From Hyparrhenia diplandra (taxonomy: Eukaryota > Streptophyta > Magnoliopsida > Poales > Poaceae): a stretch of DNA of 64,000 bases. A program made the position numbers and the translations under genes. This document shows positions 47,391-58,854 of this stretch, one piece after another (within the stretch, counting starts at the first letter, position 1; each line of letters begins with the position of its first letter). A model generated the notes under the pieces. The model was not told where the DNA came from. It worked only from the letters and a program-made list of their open reading frames with translations, and did not search any database. The stretch is from the NCBI GenBank assembly GCA_015847255.1, contig JADLZK010008582.1, positions 50,689 to 114,688 of the forward strand, in the 5' to 3' direction.

Positions 47391-48600
47391 ATGGCATCGA
47401 CCGAGTGGCGGCTCGGGGCGGGTTTCAACCCCAAACCCTAGCGTTTCGGATTTGCTCCGGAAGTTGAAGCTTCCGAGGAGGAAGTTGCGATATTGGAGTT
47501 TAGCGATGAGGAGACGACGGAGGAGGCCATGGACGCAGTGGAATGGGCCTTGGTTGGCAAGATCCCGTCACGGTGCCTGAGTATCACCATCTTGCGCTGC
47601 CATGCGCCCGCATGGGGCAACCCCCGTCGCCCTTTAAAGTTCAAGGTATTGGGGAGAATGCCGATAACCCGTTTGTGTGGCGGAATTTGGATGTGGCCGT
47701 GACATGGAGAGGTTTCGCCGGCTCCCCATGGATGGTGGGCAAGTATTCGCCCCGCTCAGAATACGACGAGAAGCTTGGCCCGGCCGGACATCAAGTTTGA
47801 TCGCCTCGAGCTCGGGCTCGATCCGTAACCCGCCACTTGGGTGGATGAACGGACGACTCGGGATCCGAGCCACGGACCCACTGGCAAGGTTGTGAAGATG
47901 GATGTTGATGAGGATGGAAAGGCGAGTGGCGCGTTCTTACGGGCCGGTCGTGATTGAAATTGCAAAAACCGGCGCAGGGGTATTCTTCGGGGTGAACAAG
48001 ACCGAGGAGCCTCGTTGGTTCCCCGGCCCAATACGAACGCCTACCGCTTATCCGCTTTCCACCGCGAGATGCCGGGCCATTCGGATATTGAGTGTCCAAC
48101 GCCGCAGCTCGTAATGAAGATGGTCGATTGTCGATGATGTGAATCGAGAGCTCCGAGGAGCGCAAACGCAAGTCGCAGCCATTCGAGGCCGCCGCAACCG
48201 ATTCATATGGGAGCGGTCCTTGTCAGCCCGAAGAAATCAAGCCAGCCTAGGAAGGTCGGGCTAGCAAGGATGCGAGATCGGCCGACTCATCCCGCCATTC
48301 GTGAGAATCGGGAGGGGGGTGCTCGAGAAGAACAAGAAGTCCGTCCCCTCTTAGCAAAGACTCGGGCGCTAATGAGGAGGGGGGTTCAGAGGGGAATCGT
48401 AATGTCAACAAACAGTTGGTTTTCCAGCTAAAGATCTTCAAAAAGAAGGAGCCGAGGAAAAGGAAGTCTAAAAATCTGGTAAGGGTGTGCACACTCGACC
48501 TCAATGTTCCCGCGGGAGGAGCAGCGGGGGCCGGGCCCCCCCCGGGTCCGGAGTCATCCCGTGAACCGGATGGCCGGAGCCGTGGAGAGCGGAGGAAGTA
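47391..48600 (+). pseudogene. LINE ORF1, RNA-binding protein with zinc knuckle
   Basis: From MASTEWRLGAGF at 47391 the frames carry the DUF4283-type region (ENADNPFVWRNLDVAVTWRG) and the block RNPPLGWMNGRLGIRATDPL, followed by KMDVDEDGKASGAFL. The zinc-knuckle region near 48050-48100 is degraded. At least four frame changes are needed. This is the Gag-like nucleic-acid-binding protein of plant LINEs; it is non-functional here. Confidence 0.75.
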
Positions 48601-48685
48601 GTATGAATGAGGTCCTCAAGAAGCGTAAGAGAACCACCACCCACCAAGGATCGACATCGGGCAGGCGACAGCCCCCACCGGCGCC

Positions 48686-51600
48686 ATGAATCTACTAAGC
48701 GTGAACCGCCGGGGCCGGGCGGCCCGAGGCAGATTCAAGAGCTCCGCCTATCCGGTGGAGGAAAGGAGGCCCGCGGTGATGTTCCCGATGGCGACGAGAA
48801 TGGGTGAAGATCGTGCCCTAGGCTTGTGTCGGGACCTTGGCTTCTCGAATGCCATTGTCATCAAGTCCGATGGTTTGAGTGGGGGTCCGATGTCGTTGTG
48901 GCGTCAGATGTGCCGGGTGGCCGAAGTTAAGCAAATCTAGATCGCATATTGATGTTCTCCCGTCTTGTGATCGCCTCACGATATCACAATGGCGGCTGAC
49001 CGGTTTTTATGGCGAGCCTAGAAGGGAGAGGAGGAAGGAGAGTTGGTATTTGTTGAGATTTGTGGCACGGTCGACCTCACCGTGGGTCGTGTCAGGTGAT
49101 TTCAATGAGGCGCCTAGGTGGATCTAACGTTTTGGGCATCGGGAGCGTGAGCAAAGGGCAAGTCGCCGCTTTTCGAGGCGGTGGATGATTGTGATCTCAC
49201 GGACCTCGGGTTCCATGGTCTACCTTATACTGGGACAACCGCCCCCGAGGCCACCGTAATGTCAAGGTGCGGCCGGATCGGTGCTAGGGGATCACAAGTT
49301 CTTGTTGGAGTTGGGGACACGGAGGTGTATCATGTGCCGCTAGCCGACCGACCATGCGGCACTCGCAAAGGGAGGTGAGGCGTAAGGCGATGATCAGACA
49401 CCCCAACAGACGGAAATCAAAACCCTTCGTGTACGAAAAATATGTGGAAAAACATGGAGAATATATGGAGTTTGTTAATCAAACCTGGGACCCGGGCTCG
49501 GTGCCGCCGACCCGCCCACCATGGTTACGCCACGTCGCCTCGGCCTTGCAACGCTCTCTCAAGGACTAGGACCGAGATGTATTTGGTTCTATGAAGAAGG
49601 TGAAGGAGCTCAGGCGGCTCTTGAAGTTGAGAGAGGTGACTCTCTATATCGAGGACCATCGGCAAAGGAGAGGACCTCATGGCCAAGCTCTCCGACGTGG
49701 CCGCTAAGGAGGAGGTGATGGAGAAACAAAGATCAAGGATATCGTGGGTTGCGTGATGGTGACCGCAACACCAATTTTTCAAGCTAAAGCAAGGGCGAGA
49801 GGGCTAATAATCGTGATCAAGAGCCTTGTTGATGATGATGGCAGGTTCTTCTCCGAATAGGAGGATTTGAGAGCCTCGGCTTGTGATTTTTATCAAAAAC
49901 TTTTTTTCGCTCAGACTTGCCGCAACCGGAGGTGGTGTGCCGCCAAGTTCCGAGGAAGGTGACCTCCGAGATGGGTGATATGCTGCTCAAACCCTTCACA
50001 GAGAAGGAGGTCGAAGTCGGCTCTTCCAGATGGGCCGCAAAGCGTAGGGGTGGATGGATTGAATGCCGCTTCTTTCAAACGCATTGGCAACTCGCGGAAG
50101 GGTCTGTCTATTGCCGATCGCTCGGCTTCCCGAATGGAGGTGATATGCCACGCAGAGGTAAACAAGACTCTGCTGGTCCTAATCTCTAAGGTGAATAATC
50201 CGCAGAATCTCTCCCAATATAGACCAATCTCCTTGTGCAACGTTCTCTATATAAAATCTCGCTCCAAAGCTATGGCTAACCGTCTTCGCCGATCCTCGAG
50301 GAGGTGATTTTGGTTGAGCAAAGTGCATTTGTTCCCTGGAGACCGACATGCATAATATTCTAATTGCCTATGAGTGTATTCATTATATAAGGAATGTGAA
50401 AGGAAAGCGGGAGCTTGTGCCGTTAAACCGACATGGCCAAGGCGTATGATCGGGTCGAGTGGCGTATTTGACGCTATAATGAGAGCGCCGGGTTTTCCCG
50501 ACCAATGGTGCAACTCGTAATGAATGTGTGTCATGACCGTGTCTTTTCGGTCGTGGTCAATGGAGTTTTTTCGGATTGCTTCCAACTATCGCGGGAATAC
50601 GACAAGGCAACCCTATTCGCCGCACTCTTCCCGCCTCAGGCGGAAGGATCGCCTTCGATGCTTGCAGATCGCCCCCTCTATGTGTCACGGGACTAAGAGT
50701 GAGTAGACATGCTCCCTCGGGTCTCTCATCTTCTTTTTATGATGACTGCCTTATATTCACTCAAGCCTCGAAGAAGGGAGCAGATCGGTGGCCAAGATCC
50801 TAGATGACTACAACAAGGGGTCGGGCCACCGGTGAATAAAGCTAAGTCCGCGATCTTTTTAGCCCGACCAGATGATGAGGGCAAGGCTGCGGTGCATGAG
50901 AGTTTACAGATTCACACGGAAGCCGGGGAAAAGTACCTAGGTTTACCGACGACGGCCGAGAGGGGCCTCATCCGAGTTTTTAACTATGTGCCAAAGCCGA
51001 GTGAGAGGTATGATGGAAGGTTGGGAGAAAAACATGAGTTGTGCTGCTCGAGAAGTTTCGTTGAAAGCAAATGCTCAATCCATCCCTACGCATTCTATGT
51101 CGTGTTTTTTAAACTCCCGCCGTGGGTTTGCCAAAAGCTAACTCAAGCGTGTCCAATTACTAGTGGGGCAAATGGAATTGACAACCATAAGATCCATCGG
51201 ATTAGATGGGAAAAACTTACAAGGTCAAAGAAGGAAGGTGGGATGGGTTTTAGGACTTTGGTCTCTTTAACTTGGCGATGTTGGGGAAGCAAGGGTGGAG
51301 GCTGATCTTGAGGCCAAATTCGCTGTGTGCTCGGGTGTTGAAAGGGAAGTACTATCCACATTCCGATTTTCGCAAACAAAAACGACGGAGCTCGGCAACG
51401 TGGAGAGCCATCCTTCAGGTCGAGATGTTCTAGCACGTGGACCGATCTGCCGCAGTGGGCCCCGGGAGATCAATGTTTGGAAGGAGAATTGATCCCCGGA
51501 GTTAGATCACTAAGGCCGGTGGTGCAGCTACCGCAGCTTCGTGGAAAGGGTCCATGAGCTATTCATTCCAGAACTAGGGTTTGGGATGAGGCAGTTGTGA

Positions 51601-52560
51601 GGAATTCATTCATGGCGTTGGAGGCAAATGAGATCCTCAAGATTAAGACGAAGTGCACGTGCTACGGAGGACATCCTTGCATGGGCTTTTTGAAAAGCAT
51701 GGGTTCTATATCACAAATCGGGCGATAATATGTCAAGAAAGATCAACAGAAGCTGCCATGGCTGCTCGATGAGGCGCCTGCGGTTCGGGTCACAGCCTTG
51801 GGCAGCCCTTTTGAAGCTGGATATACCACCAAAGTCATAGTTTTCTGGGTGGAGTGTCATTCGTGAACTCGCTTCCTTCGTGGGCCGAAAGCTAAAGAGG
51901 AGGCATGTGGAGCGGGAGAGTCACTATGAAGTTTGTGGCGATCCTGCCTGAGAACCTTTTCCACATCTTCTTCAGATGCCCCATAGCGAAGCGGTTTTGG
52001 GAGGAGATTAAGAAGGTCGAGGGCTTAAAATTCCAAGCTGGCATCCTTGTTCTTGGGCCTCTGATATTTTGAATCAGAGCTGTGTTCACCAATGATGGCG
52101 GCTGTCATAGTGTGTGGTGCTTGCCTCTCTCGGACTGGTCGCAATGGGCGCGCCATGGCAAGAAGATTGGGGAACCCCAGCGCTGCTGCTAGATACATAT
52201 CATCGCTGATGGAGGAACTAGCGCTAAGCGCGACAACCGCGATTGCCAGCGGTCAAAACTGGTCGCGCATGGGTGGACAGGTCCGGTGAAGGATGGGCAA
52301 AGGTTAACACCGATGCTGGCTTTATTCAGGACTTGTGCTCGGCCGACAGGAGTTGTCATACATGACAGTGCTGGAAGGGTGCTGGGGCGCAGCAAGATGG
52401 CTAGATGATGTTGCTGATGCCTCGCAGAAGCTCGCAGCAAGGGAGGGTTTGAGCTAGCTATGGAGATCGGGCGAGAGAAAGGAATTCTCGAGATTGATTG
52501 TCAGGTGTTGGTAAATCTTCTCCACGACCAGAACTCAGTTTACCTCTATTGGTAGTATAT
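48686..52560 (+). pseudogene. LINE ORF2, endonuclease-reverse transcriptase-RNase H
   Basis: Starts MNLLSVNRRGRAA at 48686 (family: MNLLSWNCRG). The APE-type endonuclease follows with GLCRDLGFSNAIVIKSDGLS, WRLTGFYGEPRRERRKESWY and SGDFNEAP to about 49370. The reverse transcriptase has NPQNLSQYRPISLCNVLY near 50200, the YDRVEW region near 50445, and FYDDCLIF near 50735 where the family has FADD. The C-terminal RNase H remnant lies near 52300-52560 (NTDAGF-like, then DCQVLVNLLHDQNSVYLY). Numerous frameshifts and stops occur. Confidence 0.85.
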
Positions 52561-52825
52561 GTCTTGATATCATAGAGCTTTAGTAGAAATTTTTCCCATT
52601 TTCGAAAGTGTGTTGGGTGAGTAGAGATGCAAACTCGGTGGCACATGTTTGTGCTTCACGTGTCTCTGCCACTGATCGCCTTTTTTCAGCTTGATGTAAT
52701 TCCGACTGTCTAGTTGAACTAGCGGCCGCAGATTGTAATTCTTCAGTTTATGAATGAAAGCTCTATGATTCCCTCAAAAAAAAAAAAAACCACTGATAGT
52801 GATCTCAAGGGTTCCATCTTGGTTG

Positions 52826-53260
52826 CCTTTTTTTTTTTTATCAGTCAGTCATTATATTGCACGCATTAGACTGATCAGCCAAATCGCGAGTCACTCGAAC
52901 ATTTAAAATTTTCGGGGAGGGGTCCATCCCACACTTGAATTGACCGGGTGCCAGCACAAACTTAAACTAGCAAGTTCATGTGCAGTGCAGGTGCATTGAC
53001 ACTACGAGAAACAAGTGAAAACACCGGGGAAACAAAGCGATCATAGAGGAGATCATGGATATCATCTACTAGGATACCACACGGAGCATGATCTAAATCA
53101 TTAGTGGCCAACGCTGCTTAATTACTTGGAATCCAGCTCAAGGATAATCCGGGAAACGCCATAAGCTTCAGTCATTTGAAGCAGCCGATCGACTCCACCA
53201 TCAGGGCATGATCTTGTACGTACCCAGCATTGCCAGCACCTGCACCTGGATGGAACCGTG
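52826..53260 (-). mobile_element. LINE 3' end relic, RNase H region
   Basis: On the minus strand the DNA reads TEAYGVSRIILELDSK, then DHAPCGILVDDIHDLLYDRF and SVNAPAHELASLSL, typical of the RNase H-like end of plant LINEs. It ends in a poly(A) tail, seen as a T run at about 52829-52839. A stop and a frameshift are present. It belongs to a different subfamily from the LINE at 47030. Confidence 0.75.
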
Positions 53261-53893
53261 TGAATCTGCACTTGATGGAACCATGAAAATTAAAGCAAAA
53301 GGGAACCAGAGAAATGCACAAGCTATCAACAGACATATAACACAACTTGGTCTAGCCATGAAAATAATAAAAGGCTAAATGTAACCTACAATCGAAGGTA
53401 CCAGAACTGCACGTGAGCTTATGCATAATAAGCCAAAAAGAAAAAAAAATCCACTAGGCACTGAACAATTCCTGTTGAAGCTTGTTGTTCAGTTCAACAT
53501 CAGAATTTTCTTCGTAATCAAAGCAAATGGCTACAAAGGCATAAATAGACCATATCAAGCCTCTAATGGGCAATGAAGGGCCTCAATTGCTTTGTTTTTT
53601 AAAAAATTCTGAAGAATTGATACAGGTAGAATGCTAATACATGAGAGCATGACACAACTAATTAAGGTATGTTTACATCTAAATTTATACAGATATATGA
53701 TGACAAATAATTGATGAACGAATGCTAGAAAAGAATGCAGTAAAGAACATTGTAGGCACACGACAATAATCAAAAGACTGCAAATGTGGAAGATTGAAGT
53801 GAATTAACAGTTTGAAGTGAAGTAGATGCATGCAGCTGGCCGGGGGCTAGCAGTGTCCAGTTAGCAGTCCAGAATAAGGTGTTGTGTGATGGG
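53261..53893. other. Intergenic, no gene recognised
   Basis: AT-rich with an A run near 53444 and no coding signal. Confidence 0.4.
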
Positions 53894-54022
53894 ATGAGCC
53901 GGAGGAGCAGTTGACGGAACGGCCAGCCGGAAAGAGCCCGGCCGGCACCACGCGCGATCGATCGATCGGGTTACACATTGTTGTGGCAGTGCGTATGCAC
54001 GCGACGTTTACACAGCGATCGG
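53894..54022 (+). repeat. Upstream fragment shared with 42376-42506
   Basis: Original-looking copy, since it is followed by a TATA box and the subtilase-propeptide reading frame. See the entry at 42376 for the shared blocks. Confidence 0.85.
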
Positions 54023-54046
54023 TTGATCGCCCGGGCCGTCCACCGC

Positions 54047-54058
54047 CTATATATATAC
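54047..54058 (+). promoter_or_regulatory. TATA box of the broken subtilase-propeptide gene
   Basis: CTATATATATAC lies in otherwise GC-rich DNA about 120 bp before the ATG at 54175, a normal plant spacing if the leader is about 90 bp. Confidence 0.5.
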
Positions 54059-54174
54059 AGGCACCTCACCGCGGCCATCTCTTCATCAATCGATCATCTT
54101 CCCCGGCCCCGGTCCTCACTCACCTACCACCGGCCGATAGTCACACCCAGTCACACCCCAGGAGGCCGGCCACC

Positions 54175-54593
54175 ATGGCCGCCGCCGTGTCCGGCAAGCA
54201 CCACAACAGCCTGCTTAGTATCTCTTTGCGGCCTCCTTTGTGTTGCTCACCTCCACCGCCTGCACTAGTCACGCAGCAGCTGCTGCTTACCAGACCTACA
54301 TCGTTCTTCCGAGCGCCCAGATGGAGCTGCCGAGATGGATGCCACCGCCCACCGGCAGTGGCATCTATCCTTCTTGCCTACCGAGGTCGGCGAGGCGAGG
54401 CTGCTGCGCTCGTACCAGTTCGTCATCCACGGCTTTGCGGCGCTTTTAGTGAGGCGGAGGTGTGGCACGTCGCCGGCAAGCCGGGATTTGTGGCCGCCTT
54501 CCCCAACGGCGTGCGGCACATCGACACCACAAGGAGTCCAGCTTCCTGGGGCTGTACGAGTACGACGAGGGCGCCGGCCCTCAGATCGAGTAA
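54175..54593 (+). pseudogene. Broken subtilase gene, propeptide plus first residues of the protease
   Basis: ATG at 54175 in good context (CACCATGG). Following the protein similarity requires at least four frame changes. It encodes a signal peptide (FAASFVLLTSTACTS), then the I9 propeptide (AYQTYIVLPSAQ, MDATAHRQWHLSFLPTEVGE, LLRSYQFVIHGFAA, VAGKPGFVAAFPNGVRH). Last comes the beginning of the S8 protease domain (FLGLYEYDEGAGPQIE) and a TAA at 54591. Catalytic Asp, His and Ser are absent. Full plant subtilases have about 750 residues, so more than four fifths are missing. The sequence after the stop is unrelated and belongs to the inverted neighbour at 55281. Confidence 0.78.
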
Positions 54594-54699
54594 GCACCAC
54601 TAGCACCAGATCGAGAAAAAGTTCCATGGGAATTGATCGAGAGTAACCCTCAGATTGAATCAATAAGCTAGGGAAATGAAATCACTGCTGGCGCTTTGA

Positions 54700-55281
54700 T
54701 TTATTTTTGTATCCAAACCAGATCAACTATAATCGGAAATCGATCGTCGCGCAATCAAATCTTATCTGACTAGCAGGAGCATCTGGCTTGGAAAACGAGC
54801 AGTGGCAGGGCACCACAATCCCAGGCCAAAACCCCGGCCTGGCACGTCGTGCAGTCAAGAGTGTACCCTTCTGGGAGGGCAAGGCCGCCATCCCAGGACG
54901 CCTGGCTTGGCCACAGACGACTCGACCTCGGCTAAGGTCAGCCTCGCGGCGAAGGCGTAGATCCCGTACCTGACGTACCTGTAGTAGGAGTCCAGGAGCC
55001 GTGGCTCGTCGCCGTAGTAGTCAGCAAGCACGGTGCTCGGCAGGAAAGCACTCGTGCCAACGGCGGTGCGCATCTTCGTCCATGGCGTCGGCGTTCGGTG
55101 GCGCCCGGAGGATGACGAGGTAGGTTTCGATCAATTCAACCCCGGGCCGAAGATGGCGGTAGTGGCTTGCTGCTGGACTTGGCGGCGGTGCGGCGGAGAG
55201 GAGGAAGAGGATGGCCATCACAGCCGCCGCCGCTAGGAACACAGCACCGGCGGTGCCCTTCCTATTAACAAGAAGCGGCAT
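54700..55281 (-). pseudogene. Broken paralogue of the I9 protein at 36015
   Basis: From MPLLVNRKGTAGAV at 55281 the protein follows the 36015 gene: TYLVILRAPPNADAMDEDAH, RRWHE, then after a shift FLPSTVL, LLDSYYRYVRYGIYAFAARL, AEVESSVAKPGVLG. Compared with the intact paralogue it has one extra base at 55049 (plus-strand C), another near 54877, and further changes in the tail, where WDCGALP can still be read. Similarity continues into the 3' flank to about 54667. It lies tail to tail with the pseudogene at 54175. No stable protein is expected beyond about 80 residues unless the extra bases are sequence errors. Confidence 0.78.
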
Positions 55282-56319
55282 GATTATACGATCGGATGGA
55301 GGAGAAGAAGAAGCAGGCTCTCCTTGCCTTTCTTTGATCTGGTTCCTAATGCATATAAATATAATAATATAATTTTTATATAATTCTATCATTTATTGTT
55401 GCTATATAGCAAGGCAGGAGCTTGTGTATCCCTTCCGTGTCTCCGCACACGTGTTCGCCTTCTATCGTGTCTCTGCACATGTGTTTGCCTTCTATTGGTT
55501 CCTCTCTGAGGCGGCCCCTCGCGTATTTTCCTCCCCGCTTTTTTTTAGATCGAGTCAATTTGAATTTAGCTAGGTAACGACAAATAATTAACATGATACA
55601 GTATGCCTTACAAAAGTTCAAACCCACAACAACTTGCATTTATTGATCATTGCGTGTGCAGTTCGTTGTTTCCATCTTCCCTTCTGAATGACGTGTACAC
55701 GTACGCCTACGTATATTAATTTATTTTTACAACAACATATATTATATATTAGAGCAACCAAATTATTTAGAGGTCCGTGAGACCAAATAAGAAGACAACA
55801 TTGTCGATTGAGGCGTAGTGTTGAATAATTCCGCTGCGAAGGGGTGTCCGTAGGGGCGCCGCGATGCGCACCCGCATGGACCCACAAATATGGAAGCGCC
55901 GCCGCAAGAGTGGGACATGGAGCCGCTGAAGAAGACATGCCGACAACCAAAGGATATTGTAGACGCTGGGGCGGCGGTAGAAGAAGCTCGAATCAGAGAC
56001 CTAGGTGGAGGCGGAATCACCAACTATTACCAAAGAAGTAGTTGTCCGGGTTGATGCGATGGACTTTAGGACTGGAGGCTGCAAATTATCCCAACATGGC
56101 TACCGCGATAGAACAGAGAGAAGCCAGAGGAAAAAGGAAAACAACAAACCAAAAGAGAAAAGCATATAGTGGGCCTGTGATGTATGCGTGATGAGTGCAA
56201 AGCCCTCTCCTCAAGACGTCATTGAGAACACCCTGGGTTAGGCTTCTTCGGCCCTCTCCCCTAGGGTTATCCATTTGTTTCAAAAAAAAAATTACGAGAT
56301 CCAAGAGATGGATTACCTG
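55282..56319. other. Intergenic, no gene recognised
   Basis: Holds a two-copy imperfect tandem repeat of about 32 bp near 55433-55498 (GTGTCTCCGCACACGTGTTC and a variant). A possible retroelement end, TTTGTTTC plus ten A, lies at 56273-56291. Frames on the minus strand near 55618-56023 match nothing I know. Confidence 0.4.
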
Positions 56320-58172
56320 CTTTCGACAACAAACCCTCACACAACAAACGCATTTCAGATCCACAATTGCCTAAACCAAACAAATTAGCACGTGCCGCGC
56401 CGTTCCCCGAGATGGGCTGCACGGGGCTTAAAACCTAGCGCCGCCGCCAACTTCCACACTCCCCCCGCGTCGCCGAGGAGGTAGCCGGGAGCCCCGCACG
56501 GCCTCCCGGGATGGGGGGGCGAGGTCCCTCCCAAGAAGACAGCGCCCGCGGCGGGGAGAGGCTCGACGGGCAACCATGGCGACGGGGCGGCGCTGACGGG
56601 CCTGATTCGTCCTCTATGTTCGGATCCGCCTCCCCCGGCCGGATCCCGCCTCCTCTCTCGCCAGTTCGGGCTGGGGTGGCGCAGGTGGAGGTGAGTACCG
56701 GTGGTGGGTGGTCGCGGTCGACTCTTTCACCATGGCCGGCAGACGACGGCAGCTGGCGCTGGGTTCGCTGACGGCCATGCACAGGGCCGGGAGGGAGCGC
56801 GGCTGACGCGGCCGAAGGCCGGCGGTGTTTCCAGTGGGGGCCGCCCTACTCTACCCGGCGCCAAGATGGTGGGGACGGAGGGTGTCTTCGCACAGCGCTA
56901 GTTTTCAGTTTGAAGGATGTCGCCCTACTCCCCTCAGGTCGCTGAATTCTGGTTCGCCGCCTTGGCAGGGGCCGAGGCCATCAGTGTTTGCCGCGGGTCC
57001 CGTGGTGGTGCCTTTGGGGTGCTGGCTTTCTCCTGAAGCGCTGAGTGTGTGGTGGTGAGCGTGTTCTCGCAGTACGAACGGTGCGCGCATGGTGTCGGTA
57101 TTCGGCGAAAAGCCTTCACTACCGCTTGTTTGGCAATGGTGGCGGCGCCTTTGTCGCTGGGACTCTGGGGCATTCATTGAGGGCACCATGTCCTGCAACA
57201 GGATTCTCGTGGTGAAAAACCCACCCTTCTTTGGATCGCGACGGCGTACAAATCGGGCGCCGCTCCTCTTGAGCGCCACATCTTGAGACCCACCGCTTGT
57301 GGGGTGGTGGCTGTTGGTGGTGCTGCCCGGGCGTGGCGGCCGGGTTGGTACACGGTTCATGTTGGGCGGTGGGGTGCGGAGGGCCCATGGGTGCCGGATG
57401 TCGGAAATGGCGCATGGTGGTGGTGATCTCGCGGCCGGCCGAAGGAAGAGGTGCTTCTCCCAGCGGTTTCAGATATCCGAGTTCCTGTAGTGGAGTGAGT
57501 CGGGTGGGTGAGGCGAGGCCCCACGCAGAGTTGCCGGATCGCTGGTTCCATTGTGCCCGACGGATTTTCTCCGCGGACGCAAGGCCGAGCAGGGGGATCG
57601 ACGCATTGTGGGTGTGCAGCTTGGGGGGATAGTCCCATGGTGGAGGAGTTTCAGTTAGCTCGCCGGCTTGCAGCGGCTTCGCTTACATCGCTGGTGACGA
57701 CGGGCGCAGTTTGATGGATGGCTTCCCGTCTGGGCCCCCTCCCGTGGTGGTGGCGTGTGTGGTAAGTTGCGTGTATTGTGTTTGTTTTTGTTTTTCTTGG
57801 TAAAGCTCGAGTGGTGGCTCGTCGATTCCAATCCGAATCGAGCGGGGCGTGTTGGAGCCTCGTGTTGATGACCAAATCCAACCGAAGGCAAAGGGGTTTC
57901 TTTGTATATCTGCGGTTCCCATCCGAAATCGTGTTAGTTGAGTTGTATAAGTGATCCTAGTAGTAGGTGAGGAAACCTCCCCTAAGGTTGTTTGAGTGGG
58001 TGCTATTTGTAGCGTGAGTCGAAAGGTTTGGTACCTAGGTGCGTGTGGAGTAGGTACCCTCCTTATTTGTATGAATTTTTGGCCCGGTTTCCAGTAAAAA
58101 ACTGGGCTTGCCTTTTCTCTTTTTTCGCCTAATAGAAATCGCGGCAAAGCTTTTTGCCGTCCTTTCAAAAAA
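56320..58172 (+). mobile_element. GC-rich non-coding element with poly(A) end, class uncertain
   Basis: The plus strand ends with a hairpin (GGCAAAGCTTTTTGCC) followed by GTCCTTTC and six A at 58167-58172, a form I associate with grass non-LTR retroelements. TTACCTG occurs at 56313-56319 and 58174-58180 and could be a short target duplication. The interior is GC-rich with long overlapping frames on both strands and no recognised domain. Confidence 0.4.
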
Positions 58173-58401
58173 GTTACCTGTTTTAGTTTACCACGCCCAG
58201 ATCCTACACTAGCGTGACACAAATATATAATTGCTTCACACCCTAACCCTAAGTAACCTAACTAAACTACATATACACTACTAGCTATCTAAGCGAGGAA
58301 GGGGCCTGAGAGTGGTGCCCTGGCAGCAAGGAGAGATGTGGCGGTCGGTAGGGCCGAAGAGTCACGGAGGGGGACTTACCCGCCTATATACAAGTCATAT
58401 A

Positions 58402-58655
58402 CTACCCGGTTGGTATTAGAAGTCGTTTAGACAGCGTAACGGGTCTCCAAAACACAACTTTGACCACTTGTTATTACAAAAATATTTATGTAAATGTGAT
58501 ATATGTATACTTTTATCAAAGTATTTTTTAACACAAATCTATTTATATAATTTTCACATTTACAAACTCAACAACATCAAAATTTTTAATGATTTATATT
58601 CCTATGTTTGATCAAACTTTGTCCAAAAACGACTTCTAATACCAACCCGAAGGAG
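58402..58655. mobile_element. Stowaway-like MITE, same family as 6980-7242
   Basis: A 254-bp element with left end CTACCCGGTTGGTATTAGAA and right end TTCTAATACCAACCCGAAGG, flanked by TA at 58400-58401 and 58656-58657. The interior matches the element at 6980 on the opposite strand, including CAAAACACAACTTTGACC. Confidence 0.87.
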
Positions 58656-58854
58656 TACGTTTCTATCATTTATTGTTGCTATTAGCTGCATGCAGATAAT
58701 TACTCACAAGATACAGTATATATACCCATAAAGAAATATAGACAAACTCACCAACTTGAATTTAGTGATGATTGATGAATGAGCTCAAATTGTTTGTAGT
58801 ACATTGTTTTTTTTTTTTCACAACAAATTAATCCGTTATCATCGTTTTTCTACA

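Larger units (their letters stand above)
47030..52789 (+). mobile_element. Near full-length LINE (plant L1-type) with poly(A) tail
   Basis: 5.76 kb with a 5' leader, ORF1 with a CCHC-type nucleic-acid-binding region, and ORF2 with endonuclease, reverse transcriptase and RNase H. It ends in a 13-14 A tail to 52789. AGTGATCTC occurs directly before it (47021-47029) and at 52798-52806 after the tail, with a partly matching CAC..A extension, consistent with an aged target-site duplication. Many frameshifts make it inactive. It landed about 20 bp beyond the CACTA-like end at 46999. Confidence 0.85.

Noticed and set aside
44092..47441. Several 60-160 codon frames in the 1.9 kb repeats and LINE leader
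   Set aside because: They are not conserved between the two repeat copies and contain no domain.
53002..53015. CACTACGAGAAAC, resembling the left end of a CACTA transposon
   Set aside because: On the minus strand the bases code part of the LINE RNase H relic (SLVSRSVN), and it points the wrong way to pair with the end at 46999.
56435..58222. Overlapping frames up to 179 codons on both strands
   Set aside because: Base composition explains them; no motif is recognised and no frame is favoured.
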